From Spirochaetales bacterium (lineage in GTDB: Bacteria > Spirochaetota > Spirochaetia > DTKZ01), in the NCBI GenBank assembly GCA_017998025.1, contig JAGODW010000082.1, positions 1-6,695 of the forward strand: DNA of 6,695 bases. The letters run 5' to 3'. How positions within the stretch are numbered: the first letter of the stretch is position 1; every line of letters begins with the position of its first letter. This document shows positions 1 through 6,352 of the stretch, piece after piece. The translations under genes and the position numbers were made by a program. A model generated the notes under the pieces. It was given only the letters and a program-made list of their open reading frames with translations, was not told the origin of the DNA and made no database searches.

Positions 1-8
1 ACCCTATT

Positions 9-1295
9 TCATATTACGGTTCCAGGCTGAATGCAGCCGTTCTTTGGAATGATAATAACTCCATCCCTAATAAAGTAGGTTCCATAATCGCCATCCCGCC
101 GGGGAATATCATCCACGCCGATCCTGCATCCTTCTCCAATCCGTGCATTTTTATCGATGATCGCTCCTCGAATTCGAGTCCCTCGGCCGATCCCAATATC
201 GGGAACTCCCTTTCTTCGATTTTCTAGTTTATCCGCCGGAGTTTCATAGAAATCAGCTCCCATGCATACTACCCCTTCCAGACTGGACCCGGTTTCGATG
301 ATGGAACGAATTCCCAACACCGAGCGGGTAACCCAGGAATTGGTAACAATACAACCATCTCCCGTTAGAACCTCAGAGAGCGTAGAGTAGTTAAATTTTG
401 TGGGAGGAAGGTGTCGTAATTGTGTATAAATTGGGTGCGCTTCATCGTACAGGTTGAAGTTCGGATTTATTACAGCTAAGTTGAGATTTGTCTCGTAGAA
501 TGACTTAATTGTACCGATATCCTCCCAGAAACCGGTAAAAATATAGGCATGGACTTTCATCTGTTCTATCGATCGGGGGATGATTTCTTTACCAAAATCT
601 GTATATTCATTGTCCAATGCTTCCTTGATGGCTTGAACAGTGAACACATAAATTCCCATCGAAGCCAGGTACTCACGCCCTGATGCAAGAAGTTTCGGAT
701 CCGGATGTAATTTGCCTGGTACTTTTAAATGAGATATATCTTTACTCATTTCGGGCTTTTCTACAAAATCGGTGATTCTTCCCATAGAGTCCACTCCCAT
801 AATCCCGAAGCCTATCGCCTGCTCCCGGGTTACCGGAGTTGCGGCTATGGAGATATCTGCCTTAGATTCGATATGCTTATTTACAAAGTCCTGGAGGTCC
901 ATCCGGTACAACTGGTCTCCGGAGAGGATCAAGTAATAATCAGGATTCTGGTCCTGGAAGTGGTGGAAATTTTTTCGAACGGCATCTGCCGTTCCTTCGT
1001 ACCAGCTGTTACTATCGAAAGTCTGCTGTGCCGCAAGAATTTCACAGAAACCTTTAGAGAAGGTATCAAAGAGGTAAGTTCTTGTAATGTGCATATGAAG
1101 CGAGGCAGAGTTAAACTGGGTAAGAATATAAATCTGTTTAAAATTTGAGTGAATGCAATTTGATATAGGAATATCTACAATTCGGTACTTTGCTCCAAAA
1201 GGAACGGCAGGTTTGGCCCTATCTTTGGTAAGGGGAAAAAGTCGAGTTCCCTTTCCACCGCCTAGTACAATCGAAAGAATATTTTGTTGCGCCAT
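9..1295 (-). CDS. glgC: Glucose-1-phosphate adenylyltransferase (ADP-glucose pyrophosphorylase)
   Basis: This enzyme makes ADP-glucose and pyrophosphate from ATP and glucose-1-phosphate, the committed and usually allosterically controlled step of bacterial glycogen synthesis in the cytoplasm. The 428-residue product has the normal family length. Visible landmarks are the nucleotide-binding loop GGGKGTRLFPLT (12-23) followed by RAKPAVPFG (26-34), WYEGTADAVRK (98-108), SGDQLYRMD (125-133) with the expected catalytic Asp127, and FVEKP (177-181) whose Lys180 should contact glucose-1-phosphate. The last third, from about residue 300, shows hexapeptide-like turns of a left-handed beta-helix ending near IIIPKNGCIQPGTVI. 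I chose the ATG at 1295 because AAAGGAGGG lies 7 bases upstream. An in-frame ATG at 1331 would add 12 residues, but it has no ribosome site and lies at the predicted transcription start. The N-terminal half resembles plant and cyanobacterial forms more than the enterobacterial one. The identification is firm; the effector cannot be read from the sequence. Confidence 0.97.
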   Translation of the reverse strand: MAQQNILSIVLGGGKGTRLFPLTKDRAKPAVPFGAKYRIVDIPISNCIHSNFKQIYILTQFNSASLHMHITRTYLFDTFSKGFCEILAAQQTFDSNSWYEGTADAVRKNFHHFQDQNPDYYLILSGDQLYRMDLQDFVNKHIESKADISIAATPVTREQAIGFGIMGVDSMGRITDFVEKPEMSKDISHLKVPGKLHPDPKLLASGREYLASMGIYVFTVQAIKEALDNEYTDFGKEIIPRSIEQMKVHAYIFTGFWEDIGTIKSFYETNLNLAVINPNFNLYDEAHPIYTQLRHLPPTKFNYSTLSEVLTGDGCIVTNSWVTRSVLGIRSIIETGSSLEGVVCMGADFYETPADKLENRRKGVPDIGIGRGTRIRGAIIDKNARIGEGCRIGVDDIPRRDGDYGTYFIRDGVIIIPKNGCIQPGTVI

Positions 1296-1302
1296 ACTTC
1301 TT

Positions 1303-1311
1303 CCCTCCTTT
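1303..1311 (-). promoter_or_regulatory. Strong Shine-Dalgarno site of glgC
   Basis: On the minus strand the bases read AAAGGAGGG, a near-perfect anti-16S match, ending 7 bases before the ATG at 1295. The site decides the glgC start in favour of the MAQQ N-terminus over the upstream in-frame ATG at 1331. Confidence 0.85.
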
Positions 1312-1318
1312 GTATTGA

Positions 1319-1336
1319 TGATAATTCCCATTATTA
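1319..1336. repeat. Short inverted repeat at the predicted glgC transcription start
   Basis: ATAAT (1321-1325) and ATTAT (1330-1334) form a perfect 5-base inverted repeat around TCCC. It can be extended by a wobble pair (1320/1335) and a T-A pair (1319/1336). It sits just downstream of the predicted glgC -10 box and spans the expected start point, which is a typical operator position. It is AT-rich and short, so chance is a real alternative. Confidence 0.25.
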
Positions 1337-1365
1337 ACTTTATTAGAGCGCATCGTGCCGGTCAA
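1337..1365 (-). promoter_or_regulatory. Predicted sigma-70-type promoter of glgC
   Basis: On the minus strand TTGACC (plus positions 1360-1365) matches the -35 consensus at five of six bases. TAAAGT (plus positions 1337-1342) matches the -10 consensus at four of six, and the spacer is 17 bases. Transcription would begin near position 1330, giving a leader of about 35 bases that contains the strong ribosome site. The same short region carries the mrfA promoter in the opposite direction. This is inferred from consensus matching only. Confidence 0.5.
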
Positions 1366-1383
1366 GCGAAAAAGTGATCTTTA

Positions 1384-1392
1384 TGGTATGAT
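1384..1392 (+). promoter_or_regulatory. Predicted extended -10 promoter of mrfAB
   Basis: TGG followed by TATGAT reads as an extended -10 element (TGn plus a five-of-six match to TATAAT). I see no good -35 box 16-18 bases upstream, which fits extended -10 promoters that depend less on one. Transcription would begin at about 1399-1401, at or just before the first ATG of the helicase gene. No match to the Bacillus LexA box is visible here. The inference rests on consensus only. Confidence 0.5.
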
Positions 1393-1403
1393 ACATTCCT
1401 ATG

Positions 1404-1408
1404 AGGGG
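1404..1408 (+). promoter_or_regulatory. Candidate Shine-Dalgarno site deciding the mrfA start
   Basis: AGGGG lies 4 bases before the ATG at 1413, a little close but usable. The in-frame ATG at 1401 has no purine-rich site upstream (the preceding bases read ATACATTCCT). I therefore favour 1413, unless the mRNA begins at 1401 and is translated as a leaderless message. Confidence 0.45.
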
Positions 1409-1412
1409 AAGC

Positions 1413-3707
1413 ATGGAAAGAATTCTAAGAGAACTGAGGGAAGATTCGACCTTCATGGAATGCGTAACACGGTGGGAACATATACCTCCTAAGGAAGGGG
1501 TTGAGGTTCCTCTCCCCGCGGATCTTCACCCTGCCCTCCAAACAGCACTGTTAGAACGAGGAATTCAGAGCCTCTACTCCCATCAGGAGAAAGCCTATCG
1601 GATCGCACGGGAAGGAAAACATCTCCTTGTTATAACACCCACGGCATCAGGAAAAACGTTGTGCTATAATCTACCCGTTCTCCAAACCTTGCTGGAAGAT
1701 CCGGGAAAACGCGCTCTGTATCTCTTTCCAACTAAAGCATTATCCCAGGATCAACAATCTGCTTTGAATGAGTCGATCCTTACTGGAGAACTTCCGGTAA
1801 AGGTAATGACGTACGATGGAGATACTCCCGCTTCTTTGCGAACCGCCGCGCGTGAGACAGGACAGATCATTATTTCTAATCCGGATATGCTTCATTCTGG
1901 TATCCTTCCCAATCACCCCAAATGGATTAAATTTCTCCGTACCCTCTCATTTGTGGTAATAGATGAGATTCATACGTATCGGGGGGTGTTTGGATCTCAT
2001 ATGGCCAATGTGATTCGGAGGCTTAAACGAATCTGTGCTTTCTATGGAGTTTCTCCCGTATTTATCTGCGCTTCTGCGACTATTGGGAATCCTCTGGAAC
2101 TAGGATCCCGTATCATAGAAGAACCGCTTTCCCTAGTTGACGAAAATGGCGCACCTTCGGGGGAAAAACATGTTATCCTCTATAATCCACCTCTGGTAGA
2201 CAGGGTACAGGGGATTCGAAGGGGAGTAGTGTTGGAATCTCAGCGATTGGCCCTCAGATTTTTACAGAAAGGGGTAAAAACTATCATTTTTACTCGTTCA
2301 CGGATCAATACAGAATTAATCGCTTCCTATATAAAAGGAAAGCTTGCCAATGTGTATACAGATAATGCAAGGATCGCTGTAGAGTCGTACCGGGGAGGGT
2401 ACCTTCCCTCAGAACGGAGAAACATTGAAGAAGGCCTTCGGAACGGTGCAATTCAGGGGGTGGTGGCAACAAACGCCCTGGAACTGGGGATAGATATCGG
2501 GGGATTGGATGTCTCGATCCTGGCTGGATTCCCCGGCTCTATTGCCTCGGCCTGGCAGCAGGCTGGTAGGGCTGGAAGGAGACAGGGAGTCTCTGTAGCA
2601 ATTCTTATTGCTTCTGCTTCTCCCTTAGATCAGTTTATGGTGAATCATCCAGATTATTTTTTTGGGAAAAGCCCGGAAGAAGGATTCGTAGATCCGGAAA
2701 ATCCCTATATCTATACGGATCATCTACGATGTACTGTATTTGAACTACCCTTTAGAGAAAATGAACGTTTCGGCGGAGAACCGGAACCTGCCCTGGCCCG
2801 GCTTGAAGAAGGGGGTACGATACGAAAAGCCCGAGGTACGTACTTTTGGGCGGACCGTTCCTATCCGGCTGAAGGAGTCTCTTTACGCAGTGCTTCTTCA
2901 GAAAATATCGTGATCCTGGACAGTACAAAGGGGAGAAATAAGATTATCGGTGAGATGGATAGGCCTTCTGCCAAGGAACTCCTCTTCCCTAATGCAGTGT
3001 ATCTTCACCGCGGCATGCAGTATATGGTAACAAACCTGGATCTTTCTCAGAAAAGAGCAGAAGTAGTAGAGGCGGAGGTGAATTACTATACAGATGCTCT
3101 TGTAAAGCGAGACCTCAAGGTGCTCCTGGAAGATGGAGAGATTCAGGTCCCTCCTTTCCGTGTGGTACTGGGGGATATTCTGGTACGATCGCAAGTTACG
3201 AAATTTAAAAAGATCCGTTTCCATAGCCATGAAAACATTGGATACGGCGATGTGAACCTCCCCGAAGAAGAGATGCATACCCGATCCGCCATGGTGGTGT
3301 TTGGAAAGGAAACAACGGCCGGGAAAGTAGTATCCCGGTTCTCTGAAGAGCAGCGTACTCAAGTTCTTCTTGCCCTGGGTACCGTGTACCGTCAGATAGC
3401 TCCTTTCTTTCTTTTATGCGATGTAAAAGATATACAGGTCTCCGAGCGCTTGCGGGATCCTCATTTTTCCGAGCCGACCCTATATTTTTTTGATCAGTAT
3501 CCTGGAGGAACCGGACTATCCGAAGGATTTCAGAAACATCTTCCCGGGATACACGAGGCCGCGCGTGAATTAATCCGTGCCTGCCCGTGTGCAGAAGGTT
3601 GCCCTTCCTGTATAGGCCCCCGGGATCCCTCGGCCGAAGTTACAGGAAACCCGAAAGAGAGCGTGCTCCAATTCTTTCAGGAACTAGACGAGGCATCTAA
3701 GGTATGA
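1413..3707 (+). CDS. mrfA: MrfA/YprA-type DExH-box DNA helicase with C-terminal zinc-binding (DUF1998/MZB) domain
   Basis: This is a superfamily 2 helicase. Its B. subtilis relative MrfA is a 3'-5' DNA helicase that works with MrfB in UvrABC-independent repair of mitomycin C damage. The 764-residue product is close to the roughly 750 residues of that protein. Numbered from the ATG at 1413, it shows Walker A TPTASGKT (75-82), the DEIH box (184-187), SAT (221-223), the IIFTRSR region of the second RecA domain (about 291-297) and motif VI QAGRAGR (383-389). The C-terminal part has DQYPGGTGL (about 694-702) and then C-x-C-x3-C-x2-C (Cys724, 726, 730, 733), the expected zinc ligands. An in-frame ATG at 1401 would add four residues and remains possible. 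The stop overlaps the start of the exonuclease gene, so the two form an operon. All helicase motifs are intact. The repair role is inferred from homology. Confidence 0.93.
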   Translation: MERILRELREDSTFMECVTRWEHIPPKEGVEVPLPADLHPALQTALLERGIQSLYSHQEKAYRIAREGKHLLVITPTASGKTLCYNLPVLQTLLEDPGKRALYLFPTKALSQDQQSALNESILTGELPVKVMTYDGDTPASLRTAARETGQIIISNPDMLHSGILPNHPKWIKFLRTLSFVVIDEIHTYRGVFGSHMANVIRRLKRICAFYGVSPVFICASATIGNPLELGSRIIEEPLSLVDENGAPSGEKHVILYNPPLVDRVQGIRRGVVLESQRLALRFLQKGVKTIIFTRSRINTELIASYIKGKLANVYTDNARIAVESYRGGYLPSERRNIEEGLRNGAIQGVVATNALELGIDIGGLDVSILAGFPGSIASAWQQAGRAGRRQGVSVAILIASASPLDQFMVNHPDYFFGKSPEEGFVDPENPYIYTDHLRCTVFELPFRENERFGGEPEPALARLEEGGTIRKARGTYFWADRSYPAEGVSLRSASSENIVILDSTKGRNKIIGEMDRPSAKELLFPNAVYLHRGMQYMVTNLDLSQKRAEVVEAEVNYYTDALVKRDLKVLLEDGEIQVPPFRVVLGDILVRSQVTKFKKIRFHSHENIGYGDVNLPEEEMHTRSAMVVFGKETTAGKVVSRFSEEQRTQVLLALGTVYRQIAPFFLLCDVKDIQVSERLRDPHFSEPTLYFFDQYPGGTGLSEGFQKHLPGIHEAARELIRACPCAEGCPSCIGPRDPSAEVTGNPKESVLQFFQELDEASKV

Positions 3708-4852
3708 CGGATCTTCGCACTCGTTTACAAATGCTTCGGGAGTTGCTGGACGAACGAGAAGGAAAAAAAGGACAGGAACGAGTCGTTTCCTCTCTTCGGG
3801 TTATGGAAGATTGGGAACAAATCGGTGAGTTTTCCTTTCTTAAAACGGAATGCATCCAGCTTGAAGAACTGTCCATCGTTTTGAGAGACCTCGAGGTTAC
3901 GGCACAGTATTTTGAGGGGTCGTTGGATAACGCGCGATGGTACGATACCGAGACTACCGGTCTCTCCGGTGGAGCAGGAACCATGGTATTCCTCTATGGC
4001 TCAGTGCGGCTTCAAGGAACTATCTTAATGTTGCGCCAGCTGTTCCTCTCTGATTATCCCGGAGAAGAAGAATTCTTATTAAAGTTAAGGGAACTTGAGA
4101 ACTTATCGCACGATCTTCTTTTCTTCTCGTACAATGGATCTTCATATGATGCCCCCCTTCTAAAGAGTAGATTTATCCTGCAGCGGTTATCTCCTCCTTT
4201 CTTACAGCAGGCAGATCTTCTCTACATTGTGCGCAGACTCTGGCGGAGAATGCTTCCAGATTGTTCCTTATCTACGGTAGAGCGATACATACTCAATCGG
4301 TACCGTACAGGAGACATTCCTGGCAGGATGATTCCCCAGGTATACTTTGATTTTCTACGAACAGGGGATAGAGAGGGGATCGATCGAGTTCTTCTCCACA
4401 ACAGGGAGGATCTACTTTCCCTGGTTCAGCTAACAGCGTTTCTGGGAACTCTTCTCCGCGATCCCTCGTTGGGAAACGGGCTGGACCGAACAGCCCTGGG
4501 ACTTATGGCAACGAAGATAGATCCGTCCACAGGTTGGTCTTTTCTGGAAAAATTGGCGAGAAACGGAGACCCTTCAGCTCTATCCTGGGTAGCGAACCGG
4601 TATAAGGAATTGGGAAAGGAAGAAGAGGCAAAAACTCTTAGAGAGCCTTTTGTGAAGGATCTATACTCTGCAGCGGTTGCACAAATGAAGTACCTGGAAC
4701 ACCGTAGTAGAGATTACGGTTCTGCCCTGCATTTAGCCGAATGGTGGTTGAATCAGAACCTTCCTCAAGAGGAGCGAAAAGCTTTGGAACATAGATTCGT
4801 ACGGTTGCACCGAAAATATGGACTCCAGACAGGAAGTTTAACCGCAGAGTAG
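3704..4852 (+). CDS. mrfB: MrfB/YprB-type DEDD-family 3'-5' exonuclease with C-terminal TPR-like helices
   Basis: This is an RNase H-fold exonuclease of the YprB type. In B. subtilis MrfB is a metal-dependent DNA exonuclease that works with the MrfA helicase in mitomycin C repair. The 382-residue product has a variable N-terminal segment, then the nuclease core: WYDTETTGL (79-87) with Asp81 and Glu83, SYNGSSYD (142-149) with Asp149, and LLHNREDLLSL (230-240) with His232 and Asp236. Between them is the family stretch with DLLYIVRRLW (171-180), CSLSTVERYIL (187-197) and DIPGRMIP (204-211). From about residue 280 onward the protein is helical, with TPR-like segments (for example 292-310 and 325-350), as in the Bacillus protein. 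The start ATG overlaps the helicase stop as ATGA, with GAGG 10 bases upstream, so translation is probably coupled. The four acidic residues of the DEDD site are present, so activity is expected. Confidence 0.92.
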   Translation: MTDLRTRLQMLRELLDEREGKKGQERVVSSLRVMEDWEQIGEFSFLKTECIQLEELSIVLRDLEVTAQYFEGSLDNARWYDTETTGLSGGAGTMVFLYGSVRLQGTILMLRQLFLSDYPGEEEFLLKLRELENLSHDLLFFSYNGSSYDAPLLKSRFILQRLSPPFLQQADLLYIVRRLWRRMLPDCSLSTVERYILNRYRTGDIPGRMIPQVYFDFLRTGDREGIDRVLLHNREDLLSLVQLTAFLGTLLRDPSLGNGLDRTALGLMATKIDPSTGWSFLEKLARNGDPSALSWVANRYKELGKEEEAKTLREPFVKDLYSAAVAQMKYLEHRSRDYGSALHLAEWWLNQNLPQEERKALEHRFVRLHRKYGLQTGSLTAE

Positions 4853-4874
4853 CACAGATCAGACTGGGGTGCTA
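4850..4874. repeat. Inverted repeat spanning both convergent stop codons
   Basis: TAGCAC (4850-4855) and GTGCTA (4869-4874) are perfect 6-base inverted copies with a 13-base loop. They bracket the stop of mrfB (4850-4852) and the stop of glgA (4859-4861). No strong T-run follows directly in either direction, so it is not a convincing terminator by itself. It may be chance. Confidence 0.2.
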
Positions 4875-6340
4875 AGGGCTTTTCCGTACACTTCGGAATA
4901 TTTTTCTGCGGCTGTTTCCCAGGAAAAACGTTTCGACATGCCGGAAATTCTCAGTTTCTTTATATGATCCGGTTTCTTCTTATAGACATCCACAGCTTTT
5001 TTTACTTCGGCAAAGATTGATTCTGTATCTGGATAAGGGATAACAAAGCCGGTACCGCTCCCGTCAGTCTCATTATACGGTTCCACTGTATCTGCCAATC
5101 CTCCTCGATTTGTAACGATAGGAATAGCCCCATACCGTAGAGAATACAATTGATTTAATCCGCAGGGTTCGTAGATGCTTGGCATAAGGAAGAAATCAGA
5201 GCCGCCTTCTATCAGGTGGGAGAGGGGAGTATTAAATTGGAGCATGACCTTTAGGTTGGGCAACTTCCAGGCGAGTCGAGCCAGCTCTTCTTCAAATTGT
5301 GGATCTCCTGTACCCAGAATTACCATCTGGATTTCCAGGTCCCGGCAGATGCTGAATAAATCTCCCGGCTGGTGTGCAAGAAGCAATCCAAATCCCTTCT
5401 GTTCAACGATCCTTCCGACCATCCCGATTAGGGGAATATCGGGGATTGTTGGAAGTCCTATCTGTTCTTGAAGAAACCGTTTAACGAGAGCTTTTCCTTC
5501 CAGGTTTGTAATGGAAAAAGGGTAGGGAAGAAAGGGATCCTTCTCTGAATCCCATTCATTATAATCTATTCCATTCAGGATCCCAACCAGTCGGTCCTTC
5601 CGGGTTGCAACACATCCCTCTAATCCGTTTCCAAATTCCGGTGTAAGAATTTCTTGAGCATACCGGGGGGAAACAGCCGTAAGGTAATCTGCCTGCAGGA
5701 TTCCTGCTTTTAGTAAATTGATCTGGTCATAGTACTCAAGATTATAGCGATGATACTGTTCCCAATTTAATCCGATCGTTCCCAGCTCTTCTTTGGGTAC
5801 AATTCCCTGATACCCAATATTATGAATCGTTAGTACCCCCCGTGTGGAGCGAAATTCTCCATTTTGTTCCACCGCTTTGAGGTACACATTGCACAAGGCC
5901 GTAGGCCAGTCGTGGGAATGAATAATATGCGGTACCCAGCCTAAAAGGCGGGACAGGCTAAAGGCAGCTCGGGAGAGCAACGCAAAACGGAATGCATTAT
6001 CAGGGAAAAACGGGGTTGTTCGACTTCCGTACACCCCTTCCCGGGAATAAGCAATTTCATGATCGATACAGTAAACAGGTACCTCTGAATCCGGAAGAAA
6101 AGCCTCGTATACACCTGTCCAATATTCCCTATCTCCCAGGGTAACCCGTAGGGGAGCAGGGTGCTTTCTAAATGCATCCTTCTGATTGTGCAATGACCCG
6201 TAAAAAGGAAGGAGAATCCTTACATCATGCCCTATCTTTTTTAAAGCCCGGGACAAAAATGAAACTGCCTCACCCAGACCGCCCACTTTTGCAAAGGGGG
6301 TGGCTTCACTGGTAACCATTAATATTCGTTTTTCTCTCAT
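4859..6340 (-). CDS. glgA: Glycogen synthase, ADP-glucose dependent (GT5 family)
   Basis: This enzyme transfers glucose from ADP-glucose to the non-reducing end of an alpha-1,4-glucan, using the product of GlgC. The 493-residue protein is of usual size (the E. coli enzyme has 477). The N-terminal GT-B domain begins with ILMVTSEATPFAKVGGLGE, whose KVGGLG (18-23) binds the ADP-glucose phosphates; HSHDWPTAL (141-149), TIHNIGYQG (171-179) and NGIDYNEWD (256-264) follow. The C-terminal domain has GRIVEQKGF (309-317) with the Arg310/Lys315 pair, and EPCGLNQLYSLRYG (391-404) with the catalytic-site Glu391, then RGGLADTV (412-419). The ATG at 6340 is preceded by AAGAGG at 6 bases, which overlaps the stop of the acetyltransferase gene upstream. 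The gene is therefore probably translationally coupled to it and shares its promoter outside the window. Its 3' end converges on mrfB with 6 bases between stops. The identification is firm. Confidence 0.97.
   Translation of the reverse strand: MREKRILMVTSEATPFAKVGGLGEAVSFLSRALKKIGHDVRILLPFYGSLHNQKDAFRKHPAPLRVTLGDREYWTGVYEAFLPDSEVPVYCIDHEIAYSREGVYGSRTTPFFPDNAFRFALLSRAAFSLSRLLGWVPHIIHSHDWPTALCNVYLKAVEQNGEFRSTRGVLTIHNIGYQGIVPKEELGTIGLNWEQYHRYNLEYYDQINLLKAGILQADYLTAVSPRYAQEILTPEFGNGLEGCVATRKDRLVGILNGIDYNEWDSEKDPFLPYPFSITNLEGKALVKRFLQEQIGLPTIPDIPLIGMVGRIVEQKGFGLLLAHQPGDLFSICRDLEIQMVILGTGDPQFEEELARLAWKLPNLKVMLQFNTPLSHLIEGGSDFFLMPSIYEPCGLNQLYSLRYGAIPIVTNRGGLADTVEPYNETDGSGTGFVIPYPDTESIFAEVKKAVDVYKKKPDHIKKLRISGMSKRFSWETAAEKYSEVYGKALSTPV
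4882..4905 (+). terminator. Possible weak intrinsic terminator for mrfAB, inside the glgA 3' end
   Basis: TTCCG (4882-4886) and CGGAA (4894-4898) form a 5-base stem with a 7-base loop, followed by TATTTTT (4899-4905). On the plus strand this resembles a short intrinsic terminator about 30 bases beyond the mrfB stop. It lies within the last codons of glgA, so the pattern could be a by-product of coding sequence, and the stem is short. Confidence 0.3.
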
Positions 6341-6346
6341 ATCGTG

Positions 6347-6352
6347 CCTCTT
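6347..6352 (-). promoter_or_regulatory. Shine-Dalgarno site of glgA overlapping the upstream stop codon
   Basis: The minus strand reads AAGAGG, 6 bases before the glgA ATG at 6340. Two of its bases belong to the TAA stop (6351-6353) of the acetyltransferase gene. Ribosomes finishing that gene would stop directly over the glgA initiation site, which suggests coupled translation. Confidence 0.6.

Noticed and set aside
14..196. Short minus-strand open frame overlapping the 3' end of glgC.
   Set aside because: It is in another frame of the beta-helix coding region of glgC, with no ribosome site or known family.
1296..1331. Longer GlgC beginning at the ATG at 1331 (12 extra residues MGIIINTKEGRS).
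   Set aside because: It has no ribosome site, it falls at the predicted transcription start, and the extra residues are the translated Shine-Dalgarno region of the start at 1295.
729..1377. Two plus-strand open frames (729-1148 and 1153-1377) opposite glgC.
   Set aside because: Both lie antisense to or across the well-supported glgC gene and its promoter, resemble no family I know, and have no ribosome sites I can defend.
1296..1412. LexA/SOS operator for mrfAB.
   Set aside because: I looked for a CGAAC-N4-GTTCG or CTG-N10-CAG type box and found none. Spirochaete-type LexA sites are not well enough known to me to exclude others.
2898..3362. Minus-strand open frame of 154 codons opposite mrfA.
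   Set aside because: It is antisense to conserved helicase coding sequence, and its composition looks like a reversed shadow with no domain.
3697..3984. Minus-strand open frame opposite the start of mrfB.
   Set aside because: It is rich in Ser and Arg, typical of an antisense shadow, and covers the conserved DTETTGL region of mrfB.
1413..4852. Helicase with DUF1998-like end plus nuclease as a possible defence system (DISARM-like).
   Set aside because: DISARM also pairs a helicase and a DUF1998 protein, but here both features are in one protein, there is no methyltransferase or PLD nuclease, and the second gene matches MrfB/YprB closely. The housekeeping repair pair explains it fully.
4780..4852. 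Intrinsic terminator for glgA on the minus strand within the mrfB 3' end.
   Set aside because: The only hairpin near a T-run (around CCATATTTT) has a stem of about 3 bases, too weak to report.
5175..6177. Open frames within glgA (5175-5471 plus, 5941-6177 minus).
   Set aside because: Both are out-of-frame or antisense shadows of a gene whose conserved motifs cover these positions.
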